From a virus: DNA of 43,959 nt. Numbering within the stretch: the stretch's first letter is position 1; every line of letters begins with the position of its first letter. Where the stretch lies: positions 1-43,959 of the IMG/VR virus record IMGVR_UViG_3300047563_000048; one strand, 5' to 3'. The position numbers and the translations under genes were made by a program. Positions 32,724 to 41,082 of the stretch are shown here, piece after piece. The notes under the pieces were generated by a model that saw nothing but the letters and a program-made list of their open reading frames with translations, was not told the DNA's origin and did not search any database.

Positions 32724-33437
32724 ATGAATATTTTAGCACGTCTTTGGGAACATACGTTGTCTATCGCAGTGGAAGATAACAACGCTAAAGAAAAGCTCGA
32801 AACTGAGATCGTCATCTACTCTAAAGTAGGTGAACCTGCTCGTCTGGAAGAATGTAAGAGTAAAGAGCACCATATTCAACTTGAAGCCAAGTTTGAGAAT
32901 GGAACACGTAGTCGTGTACGCAAGGTTACTAAAGACGGTAAGACAGAGTTTCTGTTTACCTTTAAGGTACCTACTAAACCCGATGAACGCACTGGCTTAG
33001 ATTCTAACGTTGAACATACCGTAGAAGTGGATGAAGACTTCTTCAATGGTTTTGCGTCAGTTGCATCACGTCGTTTAGTGAAGACTCGTTATAACTTTGC
33101 TAGTGAAAACGTTACATTGAAGTTGGGTAGCGGCGATGATGCTCGGGATATCGTTATTCCAAATATCGAATACGAAGTCGATATCTACACGAAGAGCGAT
33201 GGATCAGTATCTGAGTGGTGTAAGATCGATGTAGAAGTGGACAACATCCTGAATTACATTGACAGCAACCACAAAGAGGTGGGCGACATTAGTCTTCAGT
33301 TGAAAGTCAGTCATCTGCCTTTTGCACCTAGCAACAGTATTTTGTCATTCAATGCATCCGATGAGAATCGGATCAAGATCGATGCAATCTGGAAAGAATT
33401 TAGTCAAGAAATCACCGGAGGCGTTTACAGTCGGTGA
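32724..33437 (+). CDS. CYTH-like (triphosphate tunnel fold) protein
   Basis: A 237-residue protein with the strand pattern of CYTH/triphosphate-tunnel proteins. In order there is an acidic first strand (LEAKF), a basic strand TRSRVRK (R62, R64, R66), FTFK (K81), an acidic strand VEHTVEVD, a KTR segment (120-122), YEVDIY and a final acidic strand KIDVEVD. These match the alternating Glu and Lys/Arg rows that line the tunnel binding triphosphates and metal. Family members include thiamine triphosphatase, polyphosphatases and class IV adenylate cyclases. The first ExExK motif is imperfect, so this is a structural-pattern call. It directly follows the spanins, six bases away. Confidence 0.45.
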   Translation: MNILARLWEHTLSIAVEDNNAKEKLETEIVIYSKVGEPARLEECKSKEHHIQLEAKFENGTRSRVRKVTKDGKTEFLFTFKVPTKPDERTGLDSNVEHTVEVDEDFFNGFASVASRRLVKTRYNFASENVTLKLGSGDDARDIVIPNIEYEVDIYTKSDGSVSEWCKIDVEVDNILNYIDSNHKEVGDISLQLKVSHLPFAPSNSILSFNASDENRIKIDAIWKEFSQEITGGVYSR

Positions 33438-33458
33438 TCCAAAGTTAAAGGGATACAC

Positions 33459-33986
33459 ATGGCTACTACAGCACAAGAAGATATCGATGCAGCCTTAATA
33501 GAGGAAGTCAAACACGAACAACGCTCGTTACCTGGTGTTATCATGAAGATGAAGACGATTGCTGTAGAGCAATACGATGGTAAGATTTATGATAACGTCT
33601 ATAGTATCTTTAACCAACTCTCCGCCTCCGAGAGACGCATGTTCTTGAAAGGTGTTATGAATATATTGTTGATTATTGATGACAAAGTCAATAGCGGCGT
33701 CTTGGTTAATCAAGCATATATTCCATCTGCCGGTTTGAACAACATCAAGAACTCGGTCTTACAAGCTGAGCAGCATATCACGGATAACTTAAGCAGCATC
33801 GAGCAGTTCAATGCAAGAGAGATGATTAAGTTAAAGTCTACGATTACAAAGATTGCAGTCATTACTGTTGCAGTCGCTATCGTAGGTATACTTCTGACAG
33901 CGGTTTATTTGTCCAATAGTCGAGGAGAAACTATAGGACTGTTTACGGAGTTTGGAAAGATTATTGCTGAGGTTATGGGAATATAA
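33459..33986 (+). CDS. Tail-anchored membrane protein (175 residues)
   Basis: A mostly helical cytoplasmic part (1-125; LSASERRMFLKGVMNILLII, VLQAEQHITDNLSSIEQF) is followed by one transmembrane helix at about 130-152 (TKIAVITVAVAIVGILLTAV) and a short C-terminal tail. AAAGGGA precedes the ATG. It is last in the + strand resolvase-spanin group and ends at a bidirectional terminator. Its place in the lysis region would allow a holin or antiholin role, but a single helix and a long N-terminal domain are unusual for that. Function unknown. Confidence 0.72.
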   Translation: MATTAQEDIDAALIEEVKHEQRSLPGVIMKMKTIAVEQYDGKIYDNVYSIFNQLSASERRMFLKGVMNILLIIDDKVNSGVLVNQAYIPSAGLNNIKNSVLQAEQHITDNLSSIEQFNAREMIKLKSTITKIAVITVAVAIVGILLTAVYLSNSRGETIGLFTEFGKIIAEVMGI

Positions 33987-33992
33987 GTGAAC

Positions 33993-34043
33993 AGATCATC
34001 CAGAAGCCCATAAGGCTTCTGGATGATCTTTGTTACGTTTTCT
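33993..34043. terminator. Bidirectional terminator between convergent blocks
   Basis: A perfect 16-bp stem (33993-34008 with 34014-34029) with loop CATAA is followed by TTGTTACGTTTTCTTTT. It separates the + strand lysis-associated genes from the - strand fibre genes. Confidence 0.88.
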
Positions 34044-34048
34044 TTTGG

Positions 34049-35878
34049 TTAAGAAATAGCACCTAAGCGAGTACCTGTAGCGTTCCAGGTAATGTTAGAG
34101 TTACCGTTAACAGCAACACCTGCACCGCCACCACCACCACCAACGGTGTTATAAACGCTATCGTTATAACCGCCGCCGGTACCACCTCCAGCACCTAGAG
34201 CACCACCTGCTCCGCCGGCTCCACCTGGAAGATAGACGGAAGCACCAGGTCCGCCACCGCCACCGCCGCCTGTTAAGGAACCGGCGCCACCACTGCTACC
34301 CGGACCATCGCCGGATTCAGAACCTGCACCACCTGCTCCTCCTGGGCCAGGGTTATAACCCGCACCACCGCCACCACCGCCACCTGCACCACCAGGGTGA
34401 CCGCTACCACCGGAAGTACCTAATCCACTAGTGCCGCTTCCTCCACCTCCGCCGCCGCCACCGATGGTGCCGTTATTAGTGACCGATAATGCGGTTTGCG
34501 CGTATAAGGCAGGACCTCCAGTGCCACCTGCGTTACCAGGCGCTATACCGCCACCTTGACCCACTGCGTTTGCACCTGCAGCACCGCTACCACCCATACC
34601 TACGATATAACCGTTGTTAATCAACGCCAATGAAGATCCAGATGGATAAGAGGCACCGGTATCAAACGCATAGGCACCTGTACTTGTAGAACCAACAACT
34701 ACACCGCCTGCAATCGTCACACCCATTTGCAACGGAACTACTTGGTTCCATCCGGCAGCAATCGCAGCAGAACGCATGTTATAGTTAGTTGTCGTAGCAG
34801 CGATCGTTGTATTGTAAACAAATACGTTAATAGTTGTGAACGTAACAGCGTTACTCCAAGCAGACACTTTACCATTACTGGAACGGTGACGCACCCGTAC
34901 ACGGTAAGCGGTATTAATAGTCAGACCACTTGTTGCCCAAGCTACCTTATTAGCAGCATCCGTACTCGTAGACTTAACCACATTAGTGAAGCCTGCGTCT
35001 GTAGCGACCTGCCAGTCGGAGCTTGCATGGGTACTGCTATCGGCCATAACACCAAACGCACTACTAGTAAAAGTAGGTGTAAGAGAGATGTCCGTAGCAT
35101 TGTTACCGGGAGCCGTGATACTAGGTGTTGCAGGAACAGGGATAAGAATAGAGAACGCGCGAGCATCGCTCCAATCACTGTTAGCGCCGTTGGAAGCACC
35201 ATAACGCACTCGAACAAAGTAACTGACACCATCGATCAAACCAGTCACGTTCCAAGATAACTTATTCGTAGCGTCATTCAGACTTTGGAATGCGATACTG
35301 GAGAAGTCAGCTAAGGTGGAGACCTGCCAATCTGTGGTTGCATGCGGCAGACCGTTACCTACAAACGCAGAGCTTGTAAAGGTATAAGTAACCGCACCGA
35401 TCACGCCGTTAGCAACAGGCGCTACAATACTGGGTTTACTAGGGGCTCCCGACTTCACTAAGAACACACACTCGCGACCATTGACAGTCATAGTGATCGA
35501 CTGTGCGGACGCAGGCGCAGTGAACGTAATCGTTTTACCTACGTTAGTCACAGTACCAGCTGACACTGTAATCACGTACGTGGTTGCGATGTCGAAGTTG
35601 GTAATAGTGAACTCAACAACTTGATTAGGGAAGATCTCATCAGGACCATCGATCGTAACCGAGGGCATCGCAGAGAACGGGAGTTGACTGCTTTTGATGA
35701 AACCGTTACCATCTAAAGTTGCAACACCGGAAGGGACATTCAACTTGTTAGTAGGAATGATACCAAGGGTAGTGGCAAGCGTAGCTTCACTAGCCACGCC
35801 AGTACCTCCCTTAGCAACAGGAACAATCACCTTCACGCCGCGAATAGCGGGAGTAGGTGTGTAAATATCACGTGACAT
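34049..35878 (-). CDS. Tail fibre with glycine-rich tip
   Basis: A 609-residue fibre. Residues 1-145 are the anchor module shared by three fibres here (VIVPVAKGGTG, then PSGVATLDGNGFI, then TVNGRECVFLV). Two FN3-like repeats (about 147-245 and 248-350) follow, each with a xHATxDWQVST-type core and a VRVRY/H strand. The last ~170 residues are dominated by glycine runs in GGGGGGGG- and GGAGGAG-type patches separated by short non-glycine segments. Such poly-glycine sandwiches occur in phage adhesins of the gp38 type, where the intervening loops bind receptor. AAAGGA precedes the ATG. Last gene of a - strand fibre series. Confidence 0.88.
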   Translation of the reverse strand: MSRDIYTPTPAIRGVKVIVPVAKGGTGVASEATLATTLGIIPTNKLNVPSGVATLDGNGFIKSSQLPFSAMPSVTIDGPDEIFPNQVVEFTITNFDIATTYVITVSAGTVTNVGKTITFTAPASAQSITMTVNGRECVFLVKSGAPSKPSIVAPVANGVIGAVTYTFTSSAFVGNGLPHATTDWQVSTLADFSSIAFQSLNDATNKLSWNVTGLIDGVSYFVRVRYGASNGANSDWSDARAFSILIPVPATPSITAPGNNATDISLTPTFTSSAFGVMADSSTHASSDWQVATDAGFTNVVKSTSTDAANKVAWATSGLTINTAYRVRVRHRSSNGKVSAWSNAVTFTTINVFVYNTTIAATTTNYNMRSAAIAAGWNQVVPLQMGVTIAGGVVVGSTSTGAYAFDTGASYPSGSSLALINNGYIVGMGGSGAAGANAVGQGGGIAPGNAGGTGGPALYAQTALSVTNNGTIGGGGGGGGSGTSGLGTSGGSGHPGGAGGGGGGGAGYNPGPGGAGGAGSESGDGPGSSGGAGSLTGGGGGGGPGASVYLPGGAGGAGGALGAGGGTGGGYNDSVYNTVGGGGGGAGVAVNGNSNITWNATGTRLGAIS

Positions 35879-35895
35879 GAAGGGTATCCTTTATG

Positions 35896-37845
35896 TTAAC
35901 TCTTAAAAATACTGACACTACCGGCATTTTGGATACCGTTAGGGTTACCATTTTGCGACACAGCAAGGAAGGTACCATCATTAGTAATGGCAACACCGCC
36001 ACCTAAGTTACCAGCCGCAACTTTGTAGGACGAAGTAGCTTTAAGGTCTTGAGTCCAGACTGCGGCTGAACGCTTAAAGATGTAGTATGCACCGTTATTA
36101 GTCAAACCATCTGTATCGGCGCCAAACGATGCTGCTGCAATAACTGCACCATCACCGGTCATGTCTAAACCATAACCGAAGAAATCAGAAGCTGCAACGT
36201 CAGAAGAAACAATAGTAGCTTCTTTTGTCCATGTAGTGTTAGCTCGGCTGTAAACATCAATCGAACCTGCATTAGCTTTACCACCTACTGTCTTACGTCC
36301 AGAAGAGATAGCTACTCTTATACCAGTAGTATCTGTCGCCATGGTCAAACCAAACTGTTCAGTGACTTCTGGTGTAATCGGTACAAACATAGCTTCTTGA
36401 GTCCAGACTGTACCAGAGCGAGAAAAGCAGTAAGCTGCACCGCTTGTAACTCCGCTTACAGTCTGGTTATATGCACCTACAAAGAGCCGAGTACCATCAG
36501 GTGTGAGGTTAACGGTTCTACCAAAGTAATCGTTAGCGCCGGGCACAGTAGGTGTAAACTTAGCTTCTTGCGTCCAAGTTGTATTCACACGCGTGAAGGT
36601 AAACGCTGCACCTGCTGCTGCTAAAGAACCATTTAGTTTAGCATAAGCGCCGGATGCGATACGTGTACCGTCAGCGGATATTGACACAGAAGAACCGAAT
36701 GCATCACCACTTGACAGACCGTTAGTCACCACTAACGTAGCTTCCAATAGCCAGCTTGTACCGCTGCGTAAATAAACATAGACAGCACCTGCGGCGCTAC
36801 CGGCGCCATAAGAACCTATAACAACCCGTGTACCGTCTGCCGACACTGCTACTGTAAAACCAAAGTAACCATTAACAGCAAGGGTAGGTGCAACGATCTT
36901 AGATTCAAATACCCAGCTCAGATTCTCACGACGGTAGATATAGGCGGCACCTGCATTTGAAGTACCACTCACATCAGCAGCATAAGAGCCCACTACTAAA
37001 CGAGAACCGTCTGTAGAAATAGCTATGTCACAACCATAATAGTCGTTCAAAGCTGCGTCTGATCCTACAATAGTAGCGATCTCAATATTGAGCTTGTAGC
37101 TACTCTTTGTAGTGATAGCGTACGGTTGACTCCAAGAGCCCACTTGACCATTGTTATCTCGGTAACGTGCACGTACAAAGTATTGTGTTGCAACGTTATA
37201 ACCCTTGGTCAGCAAACTCACTAAACCAGTGGTATTAGCGTAGCTTGTATAGAACAGGGTTGCAAATGTAGAACTTGTAGAGACTTCCCAGTCAGTGCTT
37301 ACATGTGTACCTGTACCAGAGATCATCTCAAAAGCAGAAGCACTCAGGTTAAGACCTACCGTAACGGTAGTACCAAAGTCTAACGCTGTGACGGTAGGTG
37401 CCTTAGGACGAGACGCCACAATAGGAAGAGTAATAGTACGACCATTGATGATAATTTGTGCAGTTTGTGCAGTTGCAGGTGCAGTGTACGTAATCACGTT
37501 ACCTGCCAAGGAGATGGTACCTACAGTAGCACTAACGTTGTAAACGGTTTTGGTATCGAAGTTGGTGATCAAAAATGTAGTGGTTGCACTAACACCCAGT
37601 TCACGTACACCTTTGACAGTTACGTTATTGATCGAAGACAAGGGAAGGGATCCAATACCGATCTTACCGTCTGCTCCAACGCCCAAAACACCAGACGGCG
37701 CATTGATCTTAGCCCGGTCGATAGCATTCAGCGCAGCAGCTGCTAGTGCTGCGGTATCGCCTGCCACGCCACCTTTGTTAACGGGGACCACTACCGTAAT
37801 ATCTGACATCTCTGCCGTGGGAGGACTTAATGTACGACTATTCAT
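35896..37845 (-). CDS. Tail fibre with seven-bladed beta-propeller tip
   Basis: The ATG at 37845 (MNSRTLSPPTAEM) is chosen because AAAGGA lies seven bases upstream; the longer frame uses a GTG. Residues 1-145 are the common anchor, and 148-247 an FN3-like repeat. Residues ~250-649 contain seven repeats of about 57 residues, each with FGxxVAISxDGTRLVVGSY then GAAYIYxRxxxxWxxEA, the pattern of FG-GAP/integrin-type propeller blades. A strand before the first blade (SYKLNIEIATIV) could close the ring with the truncated last blade. Propellers bind glycans or proteins, so this is a likely receptor-binding head. Confidence 0.85.
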   Translation of the reverse strand: MNSRTLSPPTAEMSDITVVVPVNKGGVAGDTAALAAAALNAIDRAKINAPSGVLGVGADGKIGIGSLPLSSINNVTVKGVRELGVSATTTFLITNFDTKTVYNVSATVGTISLAGNVITYTAPATAQTAQIIINGRTITLPIVASRPKAPTVTALDFGTTVTVGLNLSASAFEMISGTGTHVSTDWEVSTSSTFATLFYTSYANTTGLVSLLTKGYNVATQYFVRARYRDNNGQVGSWSQPYAITTKSSYKLNIEIATIVGSDAALNDYYGCDIAISTDGSRLVVGSYAADVSGTSNAGAAYIYRRENLSWVFESKIVAPTLAVNGYFGFTVAVSADGTRVVIGSYGAGSAAGAVYVYLRSGTSWLLEATLVVTNGLSSGDAFGSSVSISADGTRIASGAYAKLNGSLAAAGAAFTFTRVNTTWTQEAKFTPTVPGANDYFGRTVNLTPDGTRLFVGAYNQTVSGVTSGAAYCFSRSGTVWTQEAMFVPITPEVTEQFGLTMATDTTGIRVAISSGRKTVGGKANAGSIDVYSRANTTWTKEATIVSSDVAASDFFGYGLDMTGDGAVIAAASFGADTDGLTNNGAYYIFKRSAAVWTQDLKATSSYKVAAGNLGGGVAITNDGTFLAVSQNGNPNGIQNAGSVSIFKS

Positions 37846-37932
37846 GACGTATCCTTTAGAGTAAGAGGTCACACGACCTAAAAGTAATTCTTAGGGTATA
37901 GATACCCGCCACTTGATGACTAAAACAAATAA

Positions 37933-37964
37933 GACTACTGTGATCCCGAAAGATCACAGTAGTC
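37933..37964 (-). terminator. Terminator for the - strand fibre pair
   Basis: A perfect 13-bp stem (37933-37945 with 37952-37964). On the minus strand it is followed by TTATTTGTTTT, and it lies just after the gene at 37979-38308. Confidence 0.85.
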
Positions 37965-37978
37965 TTTAAGTTTATGGA

Positions 37979-38308
37979 TTAAGCAGCAGGTTGCTCCAAG
38001 CCCGAAACACGAACAGCAACACCAGCGCGGTCAGACCACACCATGATCTTGTCACCTGGGGACAATGGAATGCAGGTACGGTCCATCACACCACCGTTAG
38101 CGGGGACGATAGCGCCATATTCCACGTGGTCCTGTGCCAGAGGTGTAGTTGCTTCAGTGCTGATAGCAATGCGCATAGCTGCATCGTTAGCAGTGCCGTT
38201 ACATACGTAGATGGTAACAGTTGCAAATTCAGCAGTTGCTGGAACAGTGTAGACTGTAACGTAAGAAGTCGCAGTGGTGAGTTGTTTACCTAAAGTACCG
38301 TTAGCCAT
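37979..38308 (-). CDS. Small virion-like protein (109 residues)
   Basis: A compact all-beta protein beginning MANGTLGKQLTTATSYVTVY, with AGGAGTCTTTA upstream. The pattern of short strands (TVTIYVCNG, MRIAIST, YGAIVPANGGVMDRTC, DKIMVWSDRAGVAVRV) resembles small decoration or fibre-associated proteins. These sit behind fibre genes in many phages and are annotated as virion structural proteins. It is transcribed with the fibre at 38342-40966, 33 bases away, and is followed by a terminator. An alternative is a minor collar or head-decoration protein. Confidence 0.72.
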   Translation of the reverse strand: MANGTLGKQLTTATSYVTVYTVPATAEFATVTIYVCNGTANDAAMRIAISTEATTPLAQDHVEYGAIVPANGGVMDRTCIPLSPGDKIMVWSDRAGVAVRVSGLEQPAA

Positions 38309-38341
38309 TAAAGACTCCTAAAGAAAAAAGATAGTTATGAA

Positions 38342-40966
38342 TCAACCGCGAGCGATATACAGAGAAGCCGCAGTCATGTACCGTGTCTTGACAGGTGGCG
38401 TAGTTAAGCTAATGTAAGCACTTCCAGACCAACGATAGGTATTGTTCGTATCTAGCGCGATATAGATGATACCTTGCGCACCTGTCACTGGGAAAGCAGC
38501 CAACGATGCAGCTTCAATCACATCATCTAAGAATGCTGGCAACTGTGTAGTGTGGATAAGACCGTTAGCATCCAAGGATGCCACGCCATTCGCTACACCC
38601 TTCTCAGTTACAGCAATCCGAGGAGTGCTGTCTTCTGCATTGAGCGTGATGTTAGCCGTTCCGTCAAAGGCTACGCCGTTGATAGTGCGCGCAACCGCCA
38701 GCTTCGTCGCAGATCCTGCATTAGCCGTTGTAGGAACACTCAGAGTACCTGTTGTGATCTTACTAGCATCAAGCACCGGGATATCGGTAGCTGACAAAGC
38801 AACACCAGCAGTCACACGACCCTTAGAGTCTACAGTAACCTTAGGGTAAGTACCACCTGCCACACCGGTAGCTGACAATGTCAAACTACTAGTAACATTA
38901 GTACTTCCGTCAAACGAAACGTTCCAAGTCCCATCGCCAGTCAAGGCAATAGTGCGTGGTGTTGCTAACTTGACTGCTGCATCACTGGTTCCAGTGGTTG
39001 GCGAGATCTCAATGTAAGAACTACCAGTCCAGCGGTACGTACGGTTATTATCCGTCGTCACGTAGATCTTTGATGTCTCACCAGTTAATGGTAGTGCTGC
39101 AAAGTTATTGAACTCTACAACGTCATCAACATAGGAAGGTAGTTGACTGCTAGGAATCAGACCTGTGGCATCCAGAGTAGCCACCCCGTTAGGGATACCC
39201 TTCTCAGTCACCGCAATACGAGCCGTAGCATCTACCGCATTAAGGGTAATGTTAGCACTTCCGTCAAATGTGACCCCGTTAATCGTGCGAGGTGTGGCTA
39301 AACGTGTAGCAGTTGCAGCATTGGCAGACGTAGGAACAGACAGAGTACCTGTGGTAATCTTACTGGCATCCAATGCAGGGATATCCGCAGGTGTCACGTT
39401 GGTCGCAGAAGTAACACGACCCTTAGAGTCTACGGTTACTTTAGTGAACTGGCCAGGTGATACACCAGTATCGGCTAACGTAAAGACACTACTAGCGTTG
39501 AGCGAGCCATCGAAGTTAATACTCCAAGAGCCATCTCCTGTCAAAGAGATACTGCGAGTAGTCAATAACTTAGTGGCAGTTGCAGAATTACCCGATGTAT
39601 CCCGTGTAAGGATACCTGTAGTGATCTTTGCAGCATCCAAAACAGGAATGTCAGCGGCAGCTAGAGTTGAGTTACCAACTACACGACCCTTAGCATCCAC
39701 TGTTACTTTAGTGTAAGTGCCAGATGCAACACCAGTGTTACTCAGTGTAAGGGTAGCAGATACGTCGGTAGAGCCATCAAAGGTAGTTACCCAAGCAGCG
39801 TCGCCAGTTGCAGTGATCGTACGTGCATTCTGAAGCTTACTGGCAGTTCCAGCGTTACCTGTGATCGTCGTCTGATCGCCACTGTTGTTACCAGAGATAC
39901 CATCTAGCTTTGCTTTGTCCGCAGCAGACATAAAGCCAGCTACTGTTACACTTGCGTTACCGTGAGCAATACCAGTCGAGCCAATGTGCGCAGCTGGAGT
40001 ACTGGCAGTCTTTGCAGCGTTTTCAGCAGCATTGGCTTTAGCAGTAGCGTCCGAGGCAGCAGCAGCAATAGCAGCCGCTTGAGCAGTGGCAGCTTTTGTA
40101 GTTGCATCAGAGGCAGCAGTTGTGATCGCTACGTTACGTGCATCGAAGATAGCCGTCTGCTGAGCGGTACTCACAGGCTTATCGGCATCACTGGTGTTAT
40201 CTACGTTACCTAAACCGATGTCTGCTTTCGTAAACATACGGTTTTGTTCAAGGTCCATGACCTGACCAAGTGTCACATACTTGGGAACGTGGTTACGGTT
40301 AGTGATATCGTCAGGAGTAGCCAACGGCAAGTTCTCTACGTCGCCTAAACCTACCTGCGCTTTGGTAACCTCGTGAGGGTTATCTTTACGTGCAGGGTGC
40401 AATGCAGCCGACATTGCGTTATTGCTAGGAGCTAAAGCACCTGCTGTAATCTGTGCTGCAATACGGTCCAAAGATGCAATCAGTTCCTGTTGACCATAGA
40501 TAGTGTCAGCAGGTTGAGCGTGTGCAGTTGGTGGGAACTGATCTGGCTTGTCAGTTACGATGTCCCAAATGGTCAGACGAGGGTTATAGACCTTCTCAAT
40601 CAAACGTTCACGGACATACGCTGCATCTGCTGTCCAGTCGCCGCCGATAGTTTGGTAGGTGACTTTGACAGTACCATTGATGATACTGTCATTAATAGTG
40701 ATACCACCATACACGAACTTACCGATAGAGCGACTCGCACCAATGTACGGTAAGCACAAGTAGAAGTCAGAATCAGCAATCAGGTTCGTACTTACACCAG
40801 TAGAACTAATGTGTGTAAGAGTGAAATTGTCCAGATAAAATGGAGCAAAGGTAGGGATAAGTATGCGGTAAGGTGCAGTATTTATCTCTGTCAATGTATG
40901 GATTTCATTGGAAACCAGGTTTCCTGGTGAAAGTCCAGTGGTGTCTAAAGGGTAAGAAGACGGCAT
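38342..40966 (-). CDS. Long tail fibre protein with repeats (874 residues)
   Basis: The ATG at 40966 (MPSSYPLDTTGL) has AAGGA five bases upstream; the longer frame begins at a TTG. The N-terminal ~200 residues (FAPFYLDNFTLTHI, NPRLTIWDIVTDKPDQFPP) look like a baseplate-attachment domain. After HPARKDNPHEVTKAQVG come an alanine-rich helical stalk (~280-325) and repeats such as TISGNN/TITGNAG, VTVDSKGRVT and DIPxLDASKITTGTL. The TYRWSGSAY units of the 1007-residue fibre also recur. The C-terminus is only ~25 residues past the last unit, so no large tip is present; a separate tip protein may bind. Confidence 0.87.
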   Translation of the reverse strand: MPSSYPLDTTGLSPGNLVSNEIHTLTEINTAPYRILIPTFAPFYLDNFTLTHISSTGVSTNLIADSDFYLCLPYIGASRSIGKFVYGGITINDSIINGTVKVTYQTIGGDWTADAAYVRERLIEKVYNPRLTIWDIVTDKPDQFPPTAHAQPADTIYGQQELIASLDRIAAQITAGALAPSNNAMSAALHPARKDNPHEVTKAQVGLGDVENLPLATPDDITNRNHVPKYVTLGQVMDLEQNRMFTKADIGLGNVDNTSDADKPVSTAQQTAIFDARNVAITTAASDATTKAATAQAAAIAAAASDATAKANAAENAAKTASTPAAHIGSTGIAHGNASVTVAGFMSAADKAKLDGISGNNSGDQTTITGNAGTASKLQNARTITATGDAAWVTTFDGSTDVSATLTLSNTGVASGTYTKVTVDAKGRVVGNSTLAAADIPVLDAAKITTGILTRDTSGNSATATKLLTTRSISLTGDGSWSINFDGSLNASSVFTLADTGVSPGQFTKVTVDSKGRVTSATNVTPADIPALDASKITTGTLSVPTSANAATATRLATPRTINGVTFDGSANITLNAVDATARIAVTEKGIPNGVATLDATGLIPSSQLPSYVDDVVEFNNFAALPLTGETSKIYVTTDNNRTYRWTGSSYIEISPTTGTSDAAVKLATPRTIALTGDGTWNVSFDGSTNVTSSLTLSATGVAGGTYPKVTVDSKGRVTAGVALSATDIPVLDASKITTGTLSVPTTANAGSATKLAVARTINGVAFDGTANITLNAEDSTPRIAVTEKGVANGVASLDANGLIHTTQLPAFLDDVIEAASLAAFPVTGAQGIIYIALDTNNTYRWSGSAYISLTTPPVKTRYMTAASLYIARG

Positions 40967-41082
40967 GAGATTCCTTGTTACCAAGTTGTTTGTCTGCTCA
41001 GCCTTGTTTCATCAAGGTGGAGTATTATGACAATCCTATATTCAGGGTTGTCAGCTCATAGTATCACGTAAAGGAATACCAA

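Noticed and set aside
34150-34570. GC-rich repetitive stretch as a possible CRISPR array or origin
   Set aside because: The repetition is explained by codons for glycine runs in the fibre tip, with no fixed repeat-spacer pattern.
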